DNA of 64,000 bases from VAZQ01 sp963771845 (GTDB lineage Bacteria > Pseudomonadota > Alphaproteobacteria > Rhizobiales > Xanthobacteraceae). This document shows, in pieces, positions 9,411 through 17,281 of this stretch (position 1 is the stretch's first letter; each line of letters opens with the position of its first letter). The stretch is taken from contig CAVYVC010000027.1 of the NCBI GenBank assembly GCA_963771845.1, positions 62,001 to 126,000 on the forward strand, in the 5' to 3' direction. The position numbers and the translations under genes are program-made. Below the pieces are notes generated by a model. The model worked only from the letters and a program-made list of their open reading frames with translations, did no database searches and was not told the DNA's origin.

Positions 9411-9749
9411 ATGAAGACCCGCTGGGCTCTCTTTTCTGCCGCGATCTTTTTTGGATTTCTATCGAGCCAGGTGACCGCGGCAGAAGCCGTTTTAGGGCAA
9501 GGGAATATTTCGTGTGTTTCCTGGACTGAAAGTCGTGGGGATGACGATCCTCTTGCAGCGACCAGAACGGCCTGGGTTCTTGGCTTTGTAACCGCATTCA
9601 ATCAATACGGATCCAAGCCCGAGGGTGACGTGTCTGGAGGAAAAGACACTGAAGTACTGATGGTTAGGATTGATGATCATTGTAAGCGGCATCCGCTCGA
9701 CAATTTGTATAACGCTGCGGCCGCGCTCGTTGATGAGCTCCGACAGTGA
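9411..9749 (+). CDS. Secreted hypothetical protein, 112 aa
   Basis: A signal peptide is evident (MKTRWALFSAAIFFGFLSSQ, cleavage after VTAAEA). The mature part has two cysteines (ISCVSW and DDHCKRHP) that could form a disulfide, and the layout (short periplasmic helical domain, GFVTAFNQYG, HPLDNLYNAAAALVDEL) resembles the HdeA/Rap1a type of small periplasmic proteins. This is a structural impression only. The ATG follows aaaggagcac. Confidence 0.6.
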   Translation: MKTRWALFSAAIFFGFLSSQVTAAEAVLGQGNISCVSWTESRGDDDPLAATRTAWVLGFVTAFNQYGSKPEGDVSGGKDTEVLMVRIDDHCKRHPLDNLYNAAAALVDELRQ

Positions 9750-9878
9750 ACCACCTAGAGTGGCAACTGGGCATTGGATCGCTTTTCGTGGGGCGGCTTT
9801 CTGCGCTGCAAACAGTTTGCAGCTTCGAAGGCGTCTCAGCGGCTTGTGCGAGCGAGATGTAGCAACCGGAGATTCAGT

Positions 9879-10112
9879 ATGGACAATATTGTGATGCACA
9901 AATTCAGAGTTGGGCAGACAGTCACTCTCATCCCGAGGATGCTGCGTTCGGCGGCAGCCGGCGAATATGAAATTCGCCATCTCATGCCGGCACCGGATGC
10001 CGATCCGGAGACACCGCGTTACCGGATAAAAAACATTGCTGAAAAGCATGAGCGCGTCGCTTCCGAAAGCGACCTAGCTCTATCGAACCGATCGGATTCA
10101 GTATTCTCCTGA
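9879..10112 (+). CDS. Small conserved protein, 77 aa
   Basis: The protein starts MDNIVMHKFRVGQTVTLIPR and continues with a short beta-rich region (GEYEIRHLMP...PRYRIKNIAEKHERVASESDL). Small proteins with this FxxGQxVxLxP...YxIxxxxP...YRIKxxxExHERVAxExxL pattern are frequent in Bradyrhizobium-like bacteria; the fold suggests an SH3/KOW-like barrel. A degraded paralogue is at 5952-6149. The ATG has ggagattc upstream. Confidence 0.65.
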   Translation: MDNIVMHKFRVGQTVTLIPRMLRSAAAGEYEIRHLMPAPDADPETPRYRIKNIAEKHERVASESDLALSNRSDSVFS

Positions 10113-10174
10113 CCACAGCAACTGCGAGACGCTATCCATAGAAAAACTCCCAATCGTCATGTTCGTGAGGTTCT

Positions 10175-10402
10175 TCAGTCGGCAGCGATAGGAGACACAC
10201 GACGGGGCGAACGTTTTATCTCCAGTACCACCGCGTGCGAGCGGCCGTGCGCCAGGCTCTGAAGAATGTGGCTTGCGCCTCCGGTCCGTGCTCGAGGGAC
10301 ACCGCGGGTCCAATTCGGCCTCAGCCGTCCTACTGCTAATTCGATCTCCGCGTCGGTCGGCACCGGATCGGCTCGTATGAAGTTCTCTTTGTTGTTGCTC
10401 AT
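10175..10402 (-). CDS. Doubtful small protein, 75 aa
   Basis: The frame starts MSNNKENFIRADPVPTDAEI and has an acidic stretch followed by a basic region. It has a plausible N-terminus but no recognised domain, and the C-terminal half may be read from non-coding DNA. Confidence 0.3.
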   Translation of the reverse strand: MSNNKENFIRADPVPTDAEIELAVGRLRPNWTRGVPRARTGGASHILQSLAHGRSHAVVLEIKRSPRRVSPIAAD

Positions 10403-10450
10403 TCGATTTCCGGATTCCCGACGCTTGAGTGTCCGCCGCACGACCTGTCA

Positions 10451-10738
10451 CTAGGACGCTCGTCTTACCGAGAGCAGGCGGTCTCGAATTGCAGCGGGCT
10501 GTCGGGGCAACGGATATTCAGCACTATCATACAATCGGCGTATTCCGTCGCAGTCGAACCTTTCCTCGTTCACCTCCAGGAAGGTTCCCAGGAACGAGTT
10601 AGCTGGAATCTCCTCAACTGCGTAGCGGATTGCTTCCGCTGCTGCGGCAAATCTTATATGCGTCGCTGCTGCCGTCATCCTCGTCCTTTGTCTGCTGGGG
10701 AACAGCTCCGCGGCGGCGCCGTAGTCGAAATAAGCCAT
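10451..10738 (-). CDS. Conserved hypothetical protein, 95 aa
   Basis: The protein starts MAYFDYGAAAELFPSRQRTR and includes AAAEAIRYAVEEIPANSFLG and EVNEERFDCDGIRRLYDSAEYPL. Orphans of this pattern are common in Bradyrhizobium and its relatives. ggagcgtgaa precedes the ATG at 10738; the ATG 12 bases further upstream is less well placed. No function known to me. Confidence 0.6.
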   Translation of the reverse strand: MAYFDYGAAAELFPSRQRTRMTAAATHIRFAAAAEAIRYAVEEIPANSFLGTFLEVNEERFDCDGIRRLYDSAEYPLPRQPAAIRDRLLSVRRAS

Positions 10739-11145
10739 TTCACGCTCCAACTGGCATGCCGGCTGCTAAGGAAAGACATGGTTGGGATCTGATAGGACGA
10801 GATTTCACACGAAAGAGAGGGTGCGCGTATCTGGCGGCACCAGCTCAATCTCGTGATGGTTTTCAATGACCGGAGCCTTACGGCATCACGTCCTCGTAAA
10901 TTTTATATGGGGGCGCGGGCGGACTTCCACAAGAGAAAGGACCATGATCTTTCATCCACTTAGAAAAGCTGCGCGAGGGCAAGGAAACCTGGAAAGCGCG
11001 TCTTCCGGGTAGTGCCTGTGGCGAAGTCTGGGTGAGCAATTTTATACAGACGCCGGTCGGTCAACGAGCGCATCCTTCGCAAATCAGGTCGCCATCTTAA
11101 AGGCGGCTCCATGCCGAAACACGTCGGGGGTGAATGGAGGGTGCC
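10739..11145. other. Intergenic stretch with a repeat-core copy
   Basis: No gene recognised. It contains the plus-strand core copy at 11037-11048 and, behind it, further blocks shared with the full repeat (gcgcatccttcgcaa and ggtcgccatcttaaaggcg), 98 bases before the gene at 11146. Confidence 0.45.
11037..11048 (+). repeat. Copy of the caattttataca repeat core
   Basis: gtgagcaattttatacagac followed by gcc, and then the gcgcat.cttcgcaa block that also follows the core in the copy at 1421-1527. This is therefore a partly degenerate third long copy rather than a chance match. Confidence 0.6.
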
Positions 11146-11349
11146 ATGCACAACTCGCGACGCTACCGCGATAATGCGGCAGCTTGTCTGTTGGCGGCTC
11201 AAGATTGCGAACCTTATTACCGCAAACTTCATCTCTCTATGGCTACCTCATGGCTCTCGCTCGCTCGCCACGATGAGGCAATAGACAATTTGCTCGCGAG
11301 CTGGGACATGGACGAGGCAATCAAAACTAATGGGCTTGTTGTGGCTTAG
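11146..11349 (+). CDS. Conserved small hypothetical protein, 67 aa
   Basis: The protein MHNSRRYRDNAAACLLAAQD, then YYRKLHLSMATSWLSLARHD and EAIDNLLASWD, matches an orphan type of Bradyrhizobium-like genomes (helical, tetratricopeptide-like spacing). No function is known. A terminator follows at 11428-11459. Confidence 0.65.
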   Translation: MHNSRRYRDNAAACLLAAQDCEPYYRKLHLSMATSWLSLARHDEAIDNLLASWDMDEAIKTNGLVVA

Positions 11350-11427
11350 CCTTAATCACAGCCCTCCGGTCCTCGAACGCTTCATGGTTGCTGGCCACAA
11401 TTGGCGTGTTGTAGTGTAATAGTGAGT

Positions 11428-11459
11428 GGCGCGCTGGCCCGAAGGCTGGCGCGCCTTTT
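11428..11459 (+). terminator. Rho-independent terminator
   Basis: ggcgcgc (11428-11434) pairs with gcgcgcc (11449-11455) and tttt follows. It is placed 79 bases after the gene ending at 11349. Confidence 0.75.
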
Positions 11460-11478
11460 CGTTTCCTAATTATGCCGG

Positions 11479-11613
11479 ATGGCTGCCACGACTCGCTGCA
11501 TGTCGCAGCTTCCACCCTATGAACTCGATCAGATGTTCAATGGTCCGGCCGTTCGCAAGCGAATCGGCGAAGTGATTGCAAAGGCTGCAGAGAAGCGATT
11601 TTCCAAACGCTAA
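11479..11613 (+). CDS. Small conserved protein, 44 aa
   Basis: The frame reads MAATTRCMSQLPPYELDQMF and then NGPAVRKRIGEVIAKAAEKRFSKR. The near-identical C-terminus of the minus-strand gene at 5159-5377 (LPPYELDPMF...RIGEVIAKAAKKR) shows that this is a real family. It is an amphipathic, basic peptide of unknown role. Confidence 0.6.
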   Translation: MAATTRCMSQLPPYELDQMFNGPAVRKRIGEVIAKAAEKRFSKR

Positions 11614-11776
11614 CGTGTGGTGCCTTTTCCTTCGCCACCTCCATAGTTGGTGCCGGCACCCCCGATTTGCGCTGATAAACCGTATTAGCGGAGCCATTTG
11701 CGAGAGAAAAATTTAGTGGAACCATAATCCCCCTCGCGCATTGGCATGCGGGACGTGAATATATCAGGGGACTCAC

Positions 11777-12364
11777 ATGATTTCCGCGATCAGCCAGACG
11801 GCCGCCGTATTGCCTCGCCAGCCGACCTCCAAAGCTTCGGACGAATCGTTGGTTCAGCGGATCGCCGCCGGCGACCAACTGGCCATGCGGGCACTCTTCG
11901 CGCACCATCAAGTCCGCTTATACCGGTTTTTAGCTCAAATCGTGCGCGACGAAACGCTCGCGGAAGATCTTGTGAGCGACGTGTTTCTCGACGTGTGGCG
12001 GCAAGCGGCTTCGTTCGAGGCGCGCTCGTCGGTTTCGACGTGGCTCCTTGCGATGGGTCGATATAAGGCCCTATCGGCGCTTCGGCGCCGGAGAGACGTG
12101 GAGTTAAACGACAAAATGGCGTCGACCCTCGTGGACCCGGCAGATAATCCCGAAACCGCGATGCAAAAGAAGAACACCGGTGAAGTTCTTCGTCAATGCG
12201 TCGTGGGCCTGTCTCCCGCGCACGGTCAGATTATAGACCTCGTCTATTATCACGAGAAATCTGTGAGTGAAGTCGCCGAGATTCTCGCCATTCCGGAAGC
12301 GACCGTGAAGACGCGCATGTTCTATGCGCGCAAGCGATTGGGCGATCTCGTCATAGCTGCATAG
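11777..12364 (+). CDS. ECF-type RNA polymerase sigma factor, 195 aa
   Basis: Region 2 (about residues 35-105: FAHHQVRLYRFLAQIVRDET, LVSDVFLDVWRQA, VSTWLLAMGRYKALSALRRR) and region 4 (about 140-195: LSPAHGQIIDLVYYHEKSVS, EVAEILAIPEATVKTRMFYA) are complete. ECF factors direct polymerase to stress or envelope promoters. No anti-sigma gene adjoins it in the window, so its partner is unknown. A divergent or downstream regulator is also not seen; the following 300 bases are empty. Confidence 0.93.
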   Translation: MISAISQTAAVLPRQPTSKASDESLVQRIAAGDQLAMRALFAHHQVRLYRFLAQIVRDETLAEDLVSDVFLDVWRQAASFEARSSVSTWLLAMGRYKALSALRRRRDVELNDKMASTLVDPADNPETAMQKKNTGEVLRQCVVGLSPAHGQIIDLVYYHEKSVSEVAEILAIPEATVKTRMFYARKRLGDLVIAA

Positions 12365-12672
12365 TCAAGTTCTGCGTCGGAAAATATTGGGGACGCGGCC
12401 GGTCCAAAGCATTCTCTCTTGATGAGGCAAGAGACATTCCCTTGGAGCCGGCACGCTCAATCGCGCGCCGACGAGGCGATCGAATAAGCGGGACGCCGAG
12501 TTTCGGTTAGGTCAACAACAGCGGTTTTCAGCACGCCAGCATGAGGTCTGCTTTACCTCAGTCATCCGACGTTGATGGTGCGCGTCGGTACTGCGGGTTC
12601 AGTCCTTCCGCTCGGCATTCGCTGCGGCATGTACAAAAGCGAGCTGACGCAACTTCCCGCTTGCCCTTGCGC
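12365..12672. other. Intergenic stretch, nothing recognised
   Basis: No gene, repeat or structured element could be supported between the sigma factor stop and the small membrane gene that ends at 12673. Confidence 0.4.
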
Positions 12673-12789
12673 TCAGATATGGGAGAAGATCCGCCCGACG
12701 AGCCATCCGGCGAACGCCCAGCCTGCGCCCGTGAAAAAGCCAACGGCGGCCCACACGCCGATCTGGTAGAGGTTGATAGTGGAAGGCAT
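12673..12789 (-). CDS. Small membrane protein, 38 aa
   Basis: The ATG at 12789 has gggaga upstream. The peptide starts MPSTINLYQIGVWAAVGFFT and continues GAGWAFAGWLVGRIFSHI, a glycine-rich hydrophobic helix of about 25 residues ending in a short basic tail. A terminator for the next upstream gene separates it from the peptidase at 12923. Confidence 0.5.
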   Translation of the reverse strand: MPSTINLYQIGVWAAVGFFTGAGWAFAGWLVGRIFSHI

Positions 12790-12825
12790 GTCAAATTCTC
12801 CCTGTGGTTACGTTCGGTACAGAAA

Positions 12826-12851
12826 CAAAAAAGCCCCGCATCCGCGGCGCT
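12826..12851 (-). terminator. Rho-independent terminator, minus strand
   Basis: On the minus strand agcgccgcggatgcggggct forms a stem with one mismatch and is followed by six T. It lies 72 bases beyond the stop of the gene at 12923-13285. Confidence 0.6.
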
Positions 12852-12922
12852 CCTAATCTGCCCACTATACCGCGAACGCCGGCAGAAATATCTCCGCTGT
12901 GGATATCCCTCGCACTTCGCCT

Positions 12923-13285
12923 TCACAACCCTGACAACTTCTGTTCAACGAACTTTTCCGCATCAAAGACGGATCCCGGACGGTCGAAGATCTCCTGCGC
13001 ATCATATGCCATTTTCTCCAGCGGACTGTTGCGATACCCAAACGCCTCTAGCCCGTCGGCATACAGGGCGAGGAAGCGCTCGGCTCCCAGCAGGCGCCAT
13101 TGCACAACATGCACCATCTCATGGAAGTGCAGGCTCTCTTCGTCTGCTCCTGCTCTCTTCAGAAAGTACGTGTCGAGATAAGTGATTCCACCATAATCAT
13201 TACGTTCAAATTCCTTGAAACGGGAAAGGCCCATTGATGGCAATGGAGGCAAAGGAACACGATCAACCACCACAAATTTGGCCAC
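12923..13285 (-). CDS. Small HExxH putative metallopeptidase, 120 aa
   Basis: The central motif LHFHEMVHVVQWRLLG (residues about 52-67) contains HEMVH, the zinc-binding and catalytic HExxH signature. Downstream acidic residues (GLEAFGYRNSPLEKMAYDAQ) could supply the third ligand, as in minimal gluzincin-like folds. No signal peptide is seen, so a cytoplasmic location is likely. The small size is unusual for an active peptidase and the substrate is unknown. Confidence 0.65.
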   Translation of the reverse strand: MAKFVVVDRVPLPPLPSMGLSRFKEFERNDYGGITYLDTYFLKRAGADEESLHFHEMVHVVQWRLLGAERFLALYADGLEAFGYRNSPLEKMAYDAQEIFDRPGSVFDAEKFVEQKLSGL

Positions 13286-13428
13286 CTCGATCTGAGCCCG
13301 GCTGAAATAGAGCGGAAGACGTTCCGAGCCAAGCGGGATCGCTCCAGCAGCGCTGTGGCGCTGTCACTGCGAGCACGCGCTATGGTGTTCACTTAACGAT
13401 TCGTTAACGCGCTCCGGCGCCGCTGCCT

Positions 13429-14334
13429 CTACGCGTGCACGGCGCGATGCTGCTCCCCATCGAACACGAAACTGTATCCAGCGCCGTCGCGCGCGATGGT
13501 GCCGCCGCTGGGCGTGGGAAAATGCGTAGGGAAGATGAGGCGCCCGCTGTCGGCGTGGTTGTTGAAGAATTCAAGACGCGTGCGTCGCGCCTGATCGGGG
13601 TCGGTGCAAAAGCACGTGCTCCAGGTGGGATAGCGCACTTGCAGCGGGTGATGCATCAGGTCGGAACACAAGATCGCTTCCTCTCGCCCGCCGGTAAGCC
13701 GCACGAGCGTGAGGCCGGGCGTGTGGCCGGGCGCGGGCTCGAGCGCGATGTCGCTCGCAAGCACGTGGTCATCGCCGATGAGATCCGCCTGGCCGGCCTT
13801 GAAGATCGGCAAAACGCTGTCGGTGATGTAGTCGCCGGTGCGCGCGAGCACCGCTCCTCCGGCTGCGCGCCAATAGTCCCATTCCCGCTGCGAAATCAGG
13901 TAGCGCGCGTTGGAAAAGGTCGGTACCCAGCGGCCGTTTTCCAGCCGCGTATTCCAGCCGACGTGATCGACGTGCAGATGCGTACACAAGACCACGTCGA
14001 TGTCCTCGGGCGCCACCCCCGCTGACCGCAAAGTCGCTAGCCACGGCCAGCTGCGGCGATGAAAGTGCGGGCGTGCACGCTCTTTGTCGTTGCCGCCGCA
14101 GGCGTCGACCAGAACAGTGAGACCGTATTGCCGGATCAAAAAACTCTGGATGCTGATGATCAGGATGCCGCTCGCCGCATCCGCAAAGCGCGGCACGAGC
14201 CAGGAGCGGTTCGCATCGAGATGCGCCTGCGTACAATCGCCGAAAATCTCGAACGGAGACAGCAGCGGACCCTCATATTCGACGATCCGGCGCAACGTCG
14301 ATACGCCAAAGGTCCAGTGCGATTGAGCAGACAT
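13429..14334 (-). CDS. MBL-fold metallohydrolase, 301 aa
   Basis: The zinc motif THLHVDHVGW (HxHxDH, about residue 118) is followed by further ligands in PGHTPGL (about residue 200) and PTHFPTP (near residue 275). This layout is that of N-acyl-homoserine lactonase/glyoxalase II-like hydrolases of the metallo-beta-lactamase superfamily. There is no signal peptide. It stands alone, so the substrate cannot be inferred from neighbours. Confidence 0.85.
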   Translation of the reverse strand: MSAQSHWTFGVSTLRRIVEYEGPLLSPFEIFGDCTQAHLDANRSWLVPRFADAASGILIISIQSFLIRQYGLTVLVDACGGNDKERARPHFHRRSWPWLATLRSAGVAPEDIDVVLCTHLHVDHVGWNTRLENGRWVPTFSNARYLISQREWDYWRAAGGAVLARTGDYITDSVLPIFKAGQADLIGDDHVLASDIALEPAPGHTPGLTLVRLTGGREEAILCSDLMHHPLQVRYPTWSTCFCTDPDQARRTRLEFFNNHADSGRLIFPTHFPTPSGGTIARDGAGYSFVFDGEQHRAVHA

Positions 14335-14486
14335 CAGGTGGCGAAGCTAGCAATCCGGGCCGCGGCCGTCGACGGCCGCTCATGGGCCGAATCTGCGCGG
14401 GTATCCGTTGCAAGACCGCTTTCAGGCCCGCTGACTGACCGGGGTGAATTCGCTATCCTGGATCAAGAACTGGCTGTGGCGACCGA

Positions 14487-15477
14487 ATGCAATTCGATCG
14501 GTTGAAGCGACGCGATTTCATCGCTGTTCTCGCCGGCGCAGCAGCCGCACGGCCGCTTGCTTCGCGGGCGCAAGCCCCGGCACGAATGTTTCGAATCGGC
14601 TTGATTACACACGCCGCAAGCGACACGGTTTTTGCTTCCTTGTTCGAGCGCCTGCGCGAGCTCGGTTACGTGGAGGGACAAAACCTCATCGTCGAGCGCC
14701 GGTACGCGCAGGGCAGCGCAGAGCGGTTCCCGGAGTTTGCGGCGGAGATGGTTCGAACTCCATGCCGACGTGATCATCACCAGCACGACGCCCGCAGCCC
14801 TCGCAGCCAGGAATGCGACCAGGACAATTCCGATCGTCATTCCGACCGCCATCGACCCGGTCGGCACCGGACTGATCGCCAGTCTGGCCCATCCAGGGGG
14901 CAACATAACGGGCGGCGCGATTCTTTCCGCGGAGCTTGGCGCAAAACGGCTTGAACTGCTCAAGGAAGTGGTCCCGCAACTCGCGCGGACGGCTGTTCTG
15001 TGGAATGGCGCCAATCCGGCGAACGCACTCGCCTGGAGAGAAACAGAAGGCGCGGCGCGTGCGCTTGGCGTGACGCTCGAACCGCATGACGTGCGAAGCG
15101 CGAAGGATTTCGAGATTGCGTTTGCGGCAATAGCTCAACAGCGCCCCGATGCGTTGTCGGTTCTGACAGATGCTCTGATCACGCAGTATCAAAAGGAGAT
15201 TGTGGATTTCGCCATAGAGAGGCGTCTGCCGAGCGTGTTTCCCAACAAGGAACCCATCGAAGCCGGGGGACTGATGTCCTATGGGCCTCACTTTTCCGAA
15301 ATGATGCGTCGCGCTGCTTCACAGGTGGATAAGATCCTGCGGGGTGCGCAACCTGCTGATCTTCCCATGGAGCAACCCACGACGTTCGAGCTGGTCATCA
15401 ATCTCAAGACGGCAAGAGCAACGGGCCTGGCCGTGCCGCCAGTGATGCTTTCCCGCGCCGACGAGGTCATCGAATGA
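14487..15477 (+). pseudogene. ABC transporter substrate-binding protein (ABC_sub_bind type), frameshifted
   Basis: The first frame (14487 on) starts MQFDRLKRRDFIAVLAGAAA, a Tat-like or Sec signal, then FRIGLITHA, LRELGYVEGQNLIVERRYAQ and FPEFAAEMVR. The rest is in another frame: ELHADVIITSTTPAALAARN, PIVIPTAIDPVGTGLIASLA, HPGGNITG and a C-terminal part ending VMLSRADEVIE. Deleting one A near 14757 joins the two into a normal-length protein of about 330 residues. Members bind small organic solutes in the periplasm; in Bradyrhizobium-like bacteria many are orphans without permease genes, as here. The frame change may be an indel error. Confidence 0.85.
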
Positions 15478-15660
15478 CGATGGTTGTTTGTGGCGCTGCA
15501 TGACTGCTTTGGGTGCTCGCATGCAGGGGGCCGCACCTGAACGCGTGTTCATCGCCATCGGCGCTTTCCCAGACGCTGCCGCGCGCGTTGGCGTTGATTT
15601 GCCTCTCTTCCGCCGCAGACGCGTGGGAAGTGACAGTTTCCATTGTCTGAGGAGGAAAAG

Positions 15661-16182
15661 ATGTATCGGTCCATGGGGGCTGCAGCCTTGCTAGCAATTG
15701 CAATGATCGCGCCGGTGCGGAACGCGGCCGCACAGGATGCAGTAGGTGGAGCAATCATTGGAGGGGCTGCCGGGGCAATCCTGGGTGGAGCATTGGACGG
15801 CGGGCGCGGCGCAGTTATTGGCGCGATCGTCGGTGGCGCCAGCGGCGCGGCCATTGCCGCACAAGGTCAACTGCGGCCCGGCGGCTACCGTTATTACGAG
15901 CGGGCTTGCTATCAGCAGCGCGGAGACGGAGCGTGGGTGGTGGTAGCGCCGGAGTATTGCGCGAGCGCGGCCGCGCCGCCCGCGGCCTATGCTCCCCCGC
16001 CGCCGCGGCATCGGGCGGCAGTGCACGATGAGTTGCGCGAGCGCATGCTGGCGCTGCGAGAAGGTTGCGAGCAAGGCGACCGTCGCGCCTGCGTGCGGCT
16101 CGGAATCCTTATCGGTGAGAATCGGGAGCGCCGCGAGGCTTGGCGACGAGAACACCCCGAAGTTTTCTTTTACGAAAGGTAA
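15661..16182 (+). CDS. Glycine-zipper membrane or secreted protein, 173 aa
   Basis: A signal peptide (MYRSMGAAALLAIAMIAPVR, cleavage near AAAQDA) is followed by a glycine-zipper region (GGAIIGGAAGAILGGAL... GAVIGAIVGGASGAA, about residues 30-65), typical of outer-membrane or lipid-associated small proteins. The rest is rich in Ala, Pro and Arg with two Cys. ctgaggaggaaaag gives a strong ribosome site, so ATG 15661 was taken. Confidence 0.75.
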   Translation: MYRSMGAAALLAIAMIAPVRNAAAQDAVGGAIIGGAAGAILGGALDGGRGAVIGAIVGGASGAAIAAQGQLRPGGYRYYERACYQQRGDGAWVVVAPEYCASAAAPPAAYAPPPPRHRAAVHDELRERMLALREGCEQGDRRACVRLGILIGENRERREAWRREHPEVFFYER

Positions 16183-16240
16183 ACTGCACGCGGGAGCGAA
16201 GAGCCGGCGTCGAGTTGCACGCTCTTCCAGCTCTCTCATC

Positions 16241-16366
16241 GCAAGTCGGGCTTGCCCGACTTGCGCACGATATATTTGCGCAACCCGGGCAGGCCCGGGG
16301 TGCGCCGCAAATCGGGCTTGCCCGACTTGCGCGCTATACTGCGCAACCCGGGTAAGCCCGGGTTGC
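16241..16366. repeat. Tandem REP-like palindromes (two alternating hairpin types)
   Basis: Type A (16241-16264, gcaagtcgggcttgcccgac + ttgc) and its near-copy at 16307-16332 alternate with type B (about 16277-16305, and 16341-16366, gcaacccgggtaagcccggg + ttgc). Each unit is a perfect or near-perfect hairpin. The A-B-A-B arrangement is that of a BIME-like cluster of repetitive extragenic palindromes. It lies just beyond the glycine-zipper gene and upstream of livG, so it may act as an mRNA-stabilising or terminating structure. Confidence 0.8.
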
Positions 16367-16441
16367 AGGATTCATACCCCAAGCCAGCCTCGTTACCTAT
16401 AATGCCGTTATGCCCAAGGCGGCCGATTGTGAGGACAATCT

Positions 16442-17212
16442 GTGGCAAACGCGTTGCTTGAGGTCGAAGGCATATCCAAGCGGTTCAAGGGCATTGTTGC
16501 CTCGGACAGTATCCAGCTCAGTGTGTGCGAAGGCGAGCTTCATGCCATCATCGGTCCGAATGGCGCCGGCAAGACCACGCTGATCAATCAGCTCGCGGGG
16601 GAAATCACACCCGACGCCGGCTCGATCAGATTTGCCGGCCGCGACATCACCGCGGTGCCGACCTACGACCGCAGCGCGCTCGGCTTGGCGCGTTCGTTCC
16701 AGATCACCTCGCTGTTTCCCGATTTCACCGGGCTCGACAACGTAGCGCTCGCGGTGCAGGCCCATGCGGGTCATTCCTTCCGCTTCTGGCGCGATGCGCG
16801 CCGCGAGCGCAAATTGCGCGAGCCGGCACTCGCGGTGATCAAGCGCGTCGGTCTCACTGCCCGCGCCAACGTACCAGCCTCCAAGCTCAGCCATGGCGAA
16901 CACCGTCAGCTTGATATCGCGGTGGCGCTTGCCACCAGGCCGCGCATGCTGCTGCTTGATGAGCCAATGGCCGGATTGGGCCCCGATGAATCCCGACGCA
17001 TGCTGGCGCTGCTGCATGAGCTTAAGGGCGTGCTGACAATCCTTCTGGTCGAGCACGACATGGAAACAGTGTTCTCGCTTGCCGATCGCATCACCGTACT
17101 GCTTGAGGGCCGTGTGATTGCATCGGGCGCTCCGGAGGCGATCCGGGCAAATGCTGAGGTGCAACGGGCCTATCTCGGCGACCAGGATGCCGCGGCAGCC
17201 GGTCGCAGTTGA
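16442..17212 (+). CDS. livG: LivG-type ABC transporter ATPase, 256 aa
   Basis: This is an ATP-binding subunit of a branched-chain (HAAT) transporter: Walker A GPNGAGKTT (about residues 38-46), signature-like LSHGEHRQLDIAVAL (the LSGGE position reads LSHGE), and Walker B LLLDEPMAGL. The start is a GTG at 16442 behind gagga. It is separated by a cysteine synthase gene on the other strand from the main livKHMGF set that already contains its own LivG and LivF, so it is a third ATPase gene. It may be a leftover duplicate or serve a different permease. Confidence 0.88.
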   Translation: MANALLEVEGISKRFKGIVASDSIQLSVCEGELHAIIGPNGAGKTTLINQLAGEITPDAGSIRFAGRDITAVPTYDRSALGLARSFQITSLFPDFTGLDNVALAVQAHAGHSFRFWRDARRERKLREPALAVIKRVGLTARANVPASKLSHGEHRQLDIAVALATRPRMLLLDEPMAGLGPDESRRMLALLHELKGVLTILLVEHDMETVFSLADRITVLLEGRVIASGAPEAIRANAEVQRAYLGDQDAAAAGRS

Positions 17213-17257
17213 GACGCAACAGCGTCTTTTAGCGTGGCGCTTGACCTGCCGGATCAC

Positions 17258-17271
17258 TTGATCACGATCAA
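17258..17271. promoter_or_regulatory. Fnr/AadR-type box between convergent genes
   Basis: The sequence ttgatcacgatcaa is a perfect match to TTGAT-N4-ATCAA. It lies between the stop of livG (17212) and the stop of cysK (17282), where no promoter would be expected. Confidence 0.6.
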
Positions 17272-17281
17272 TTTCAAGCGC

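Noticed and set aside
12541..13185. 214-codon plus-strand frame
   Set aside because: Composition is unusual, it is antisense to the HExxH gene and to the small membrane gene, and it crosses a terminator.
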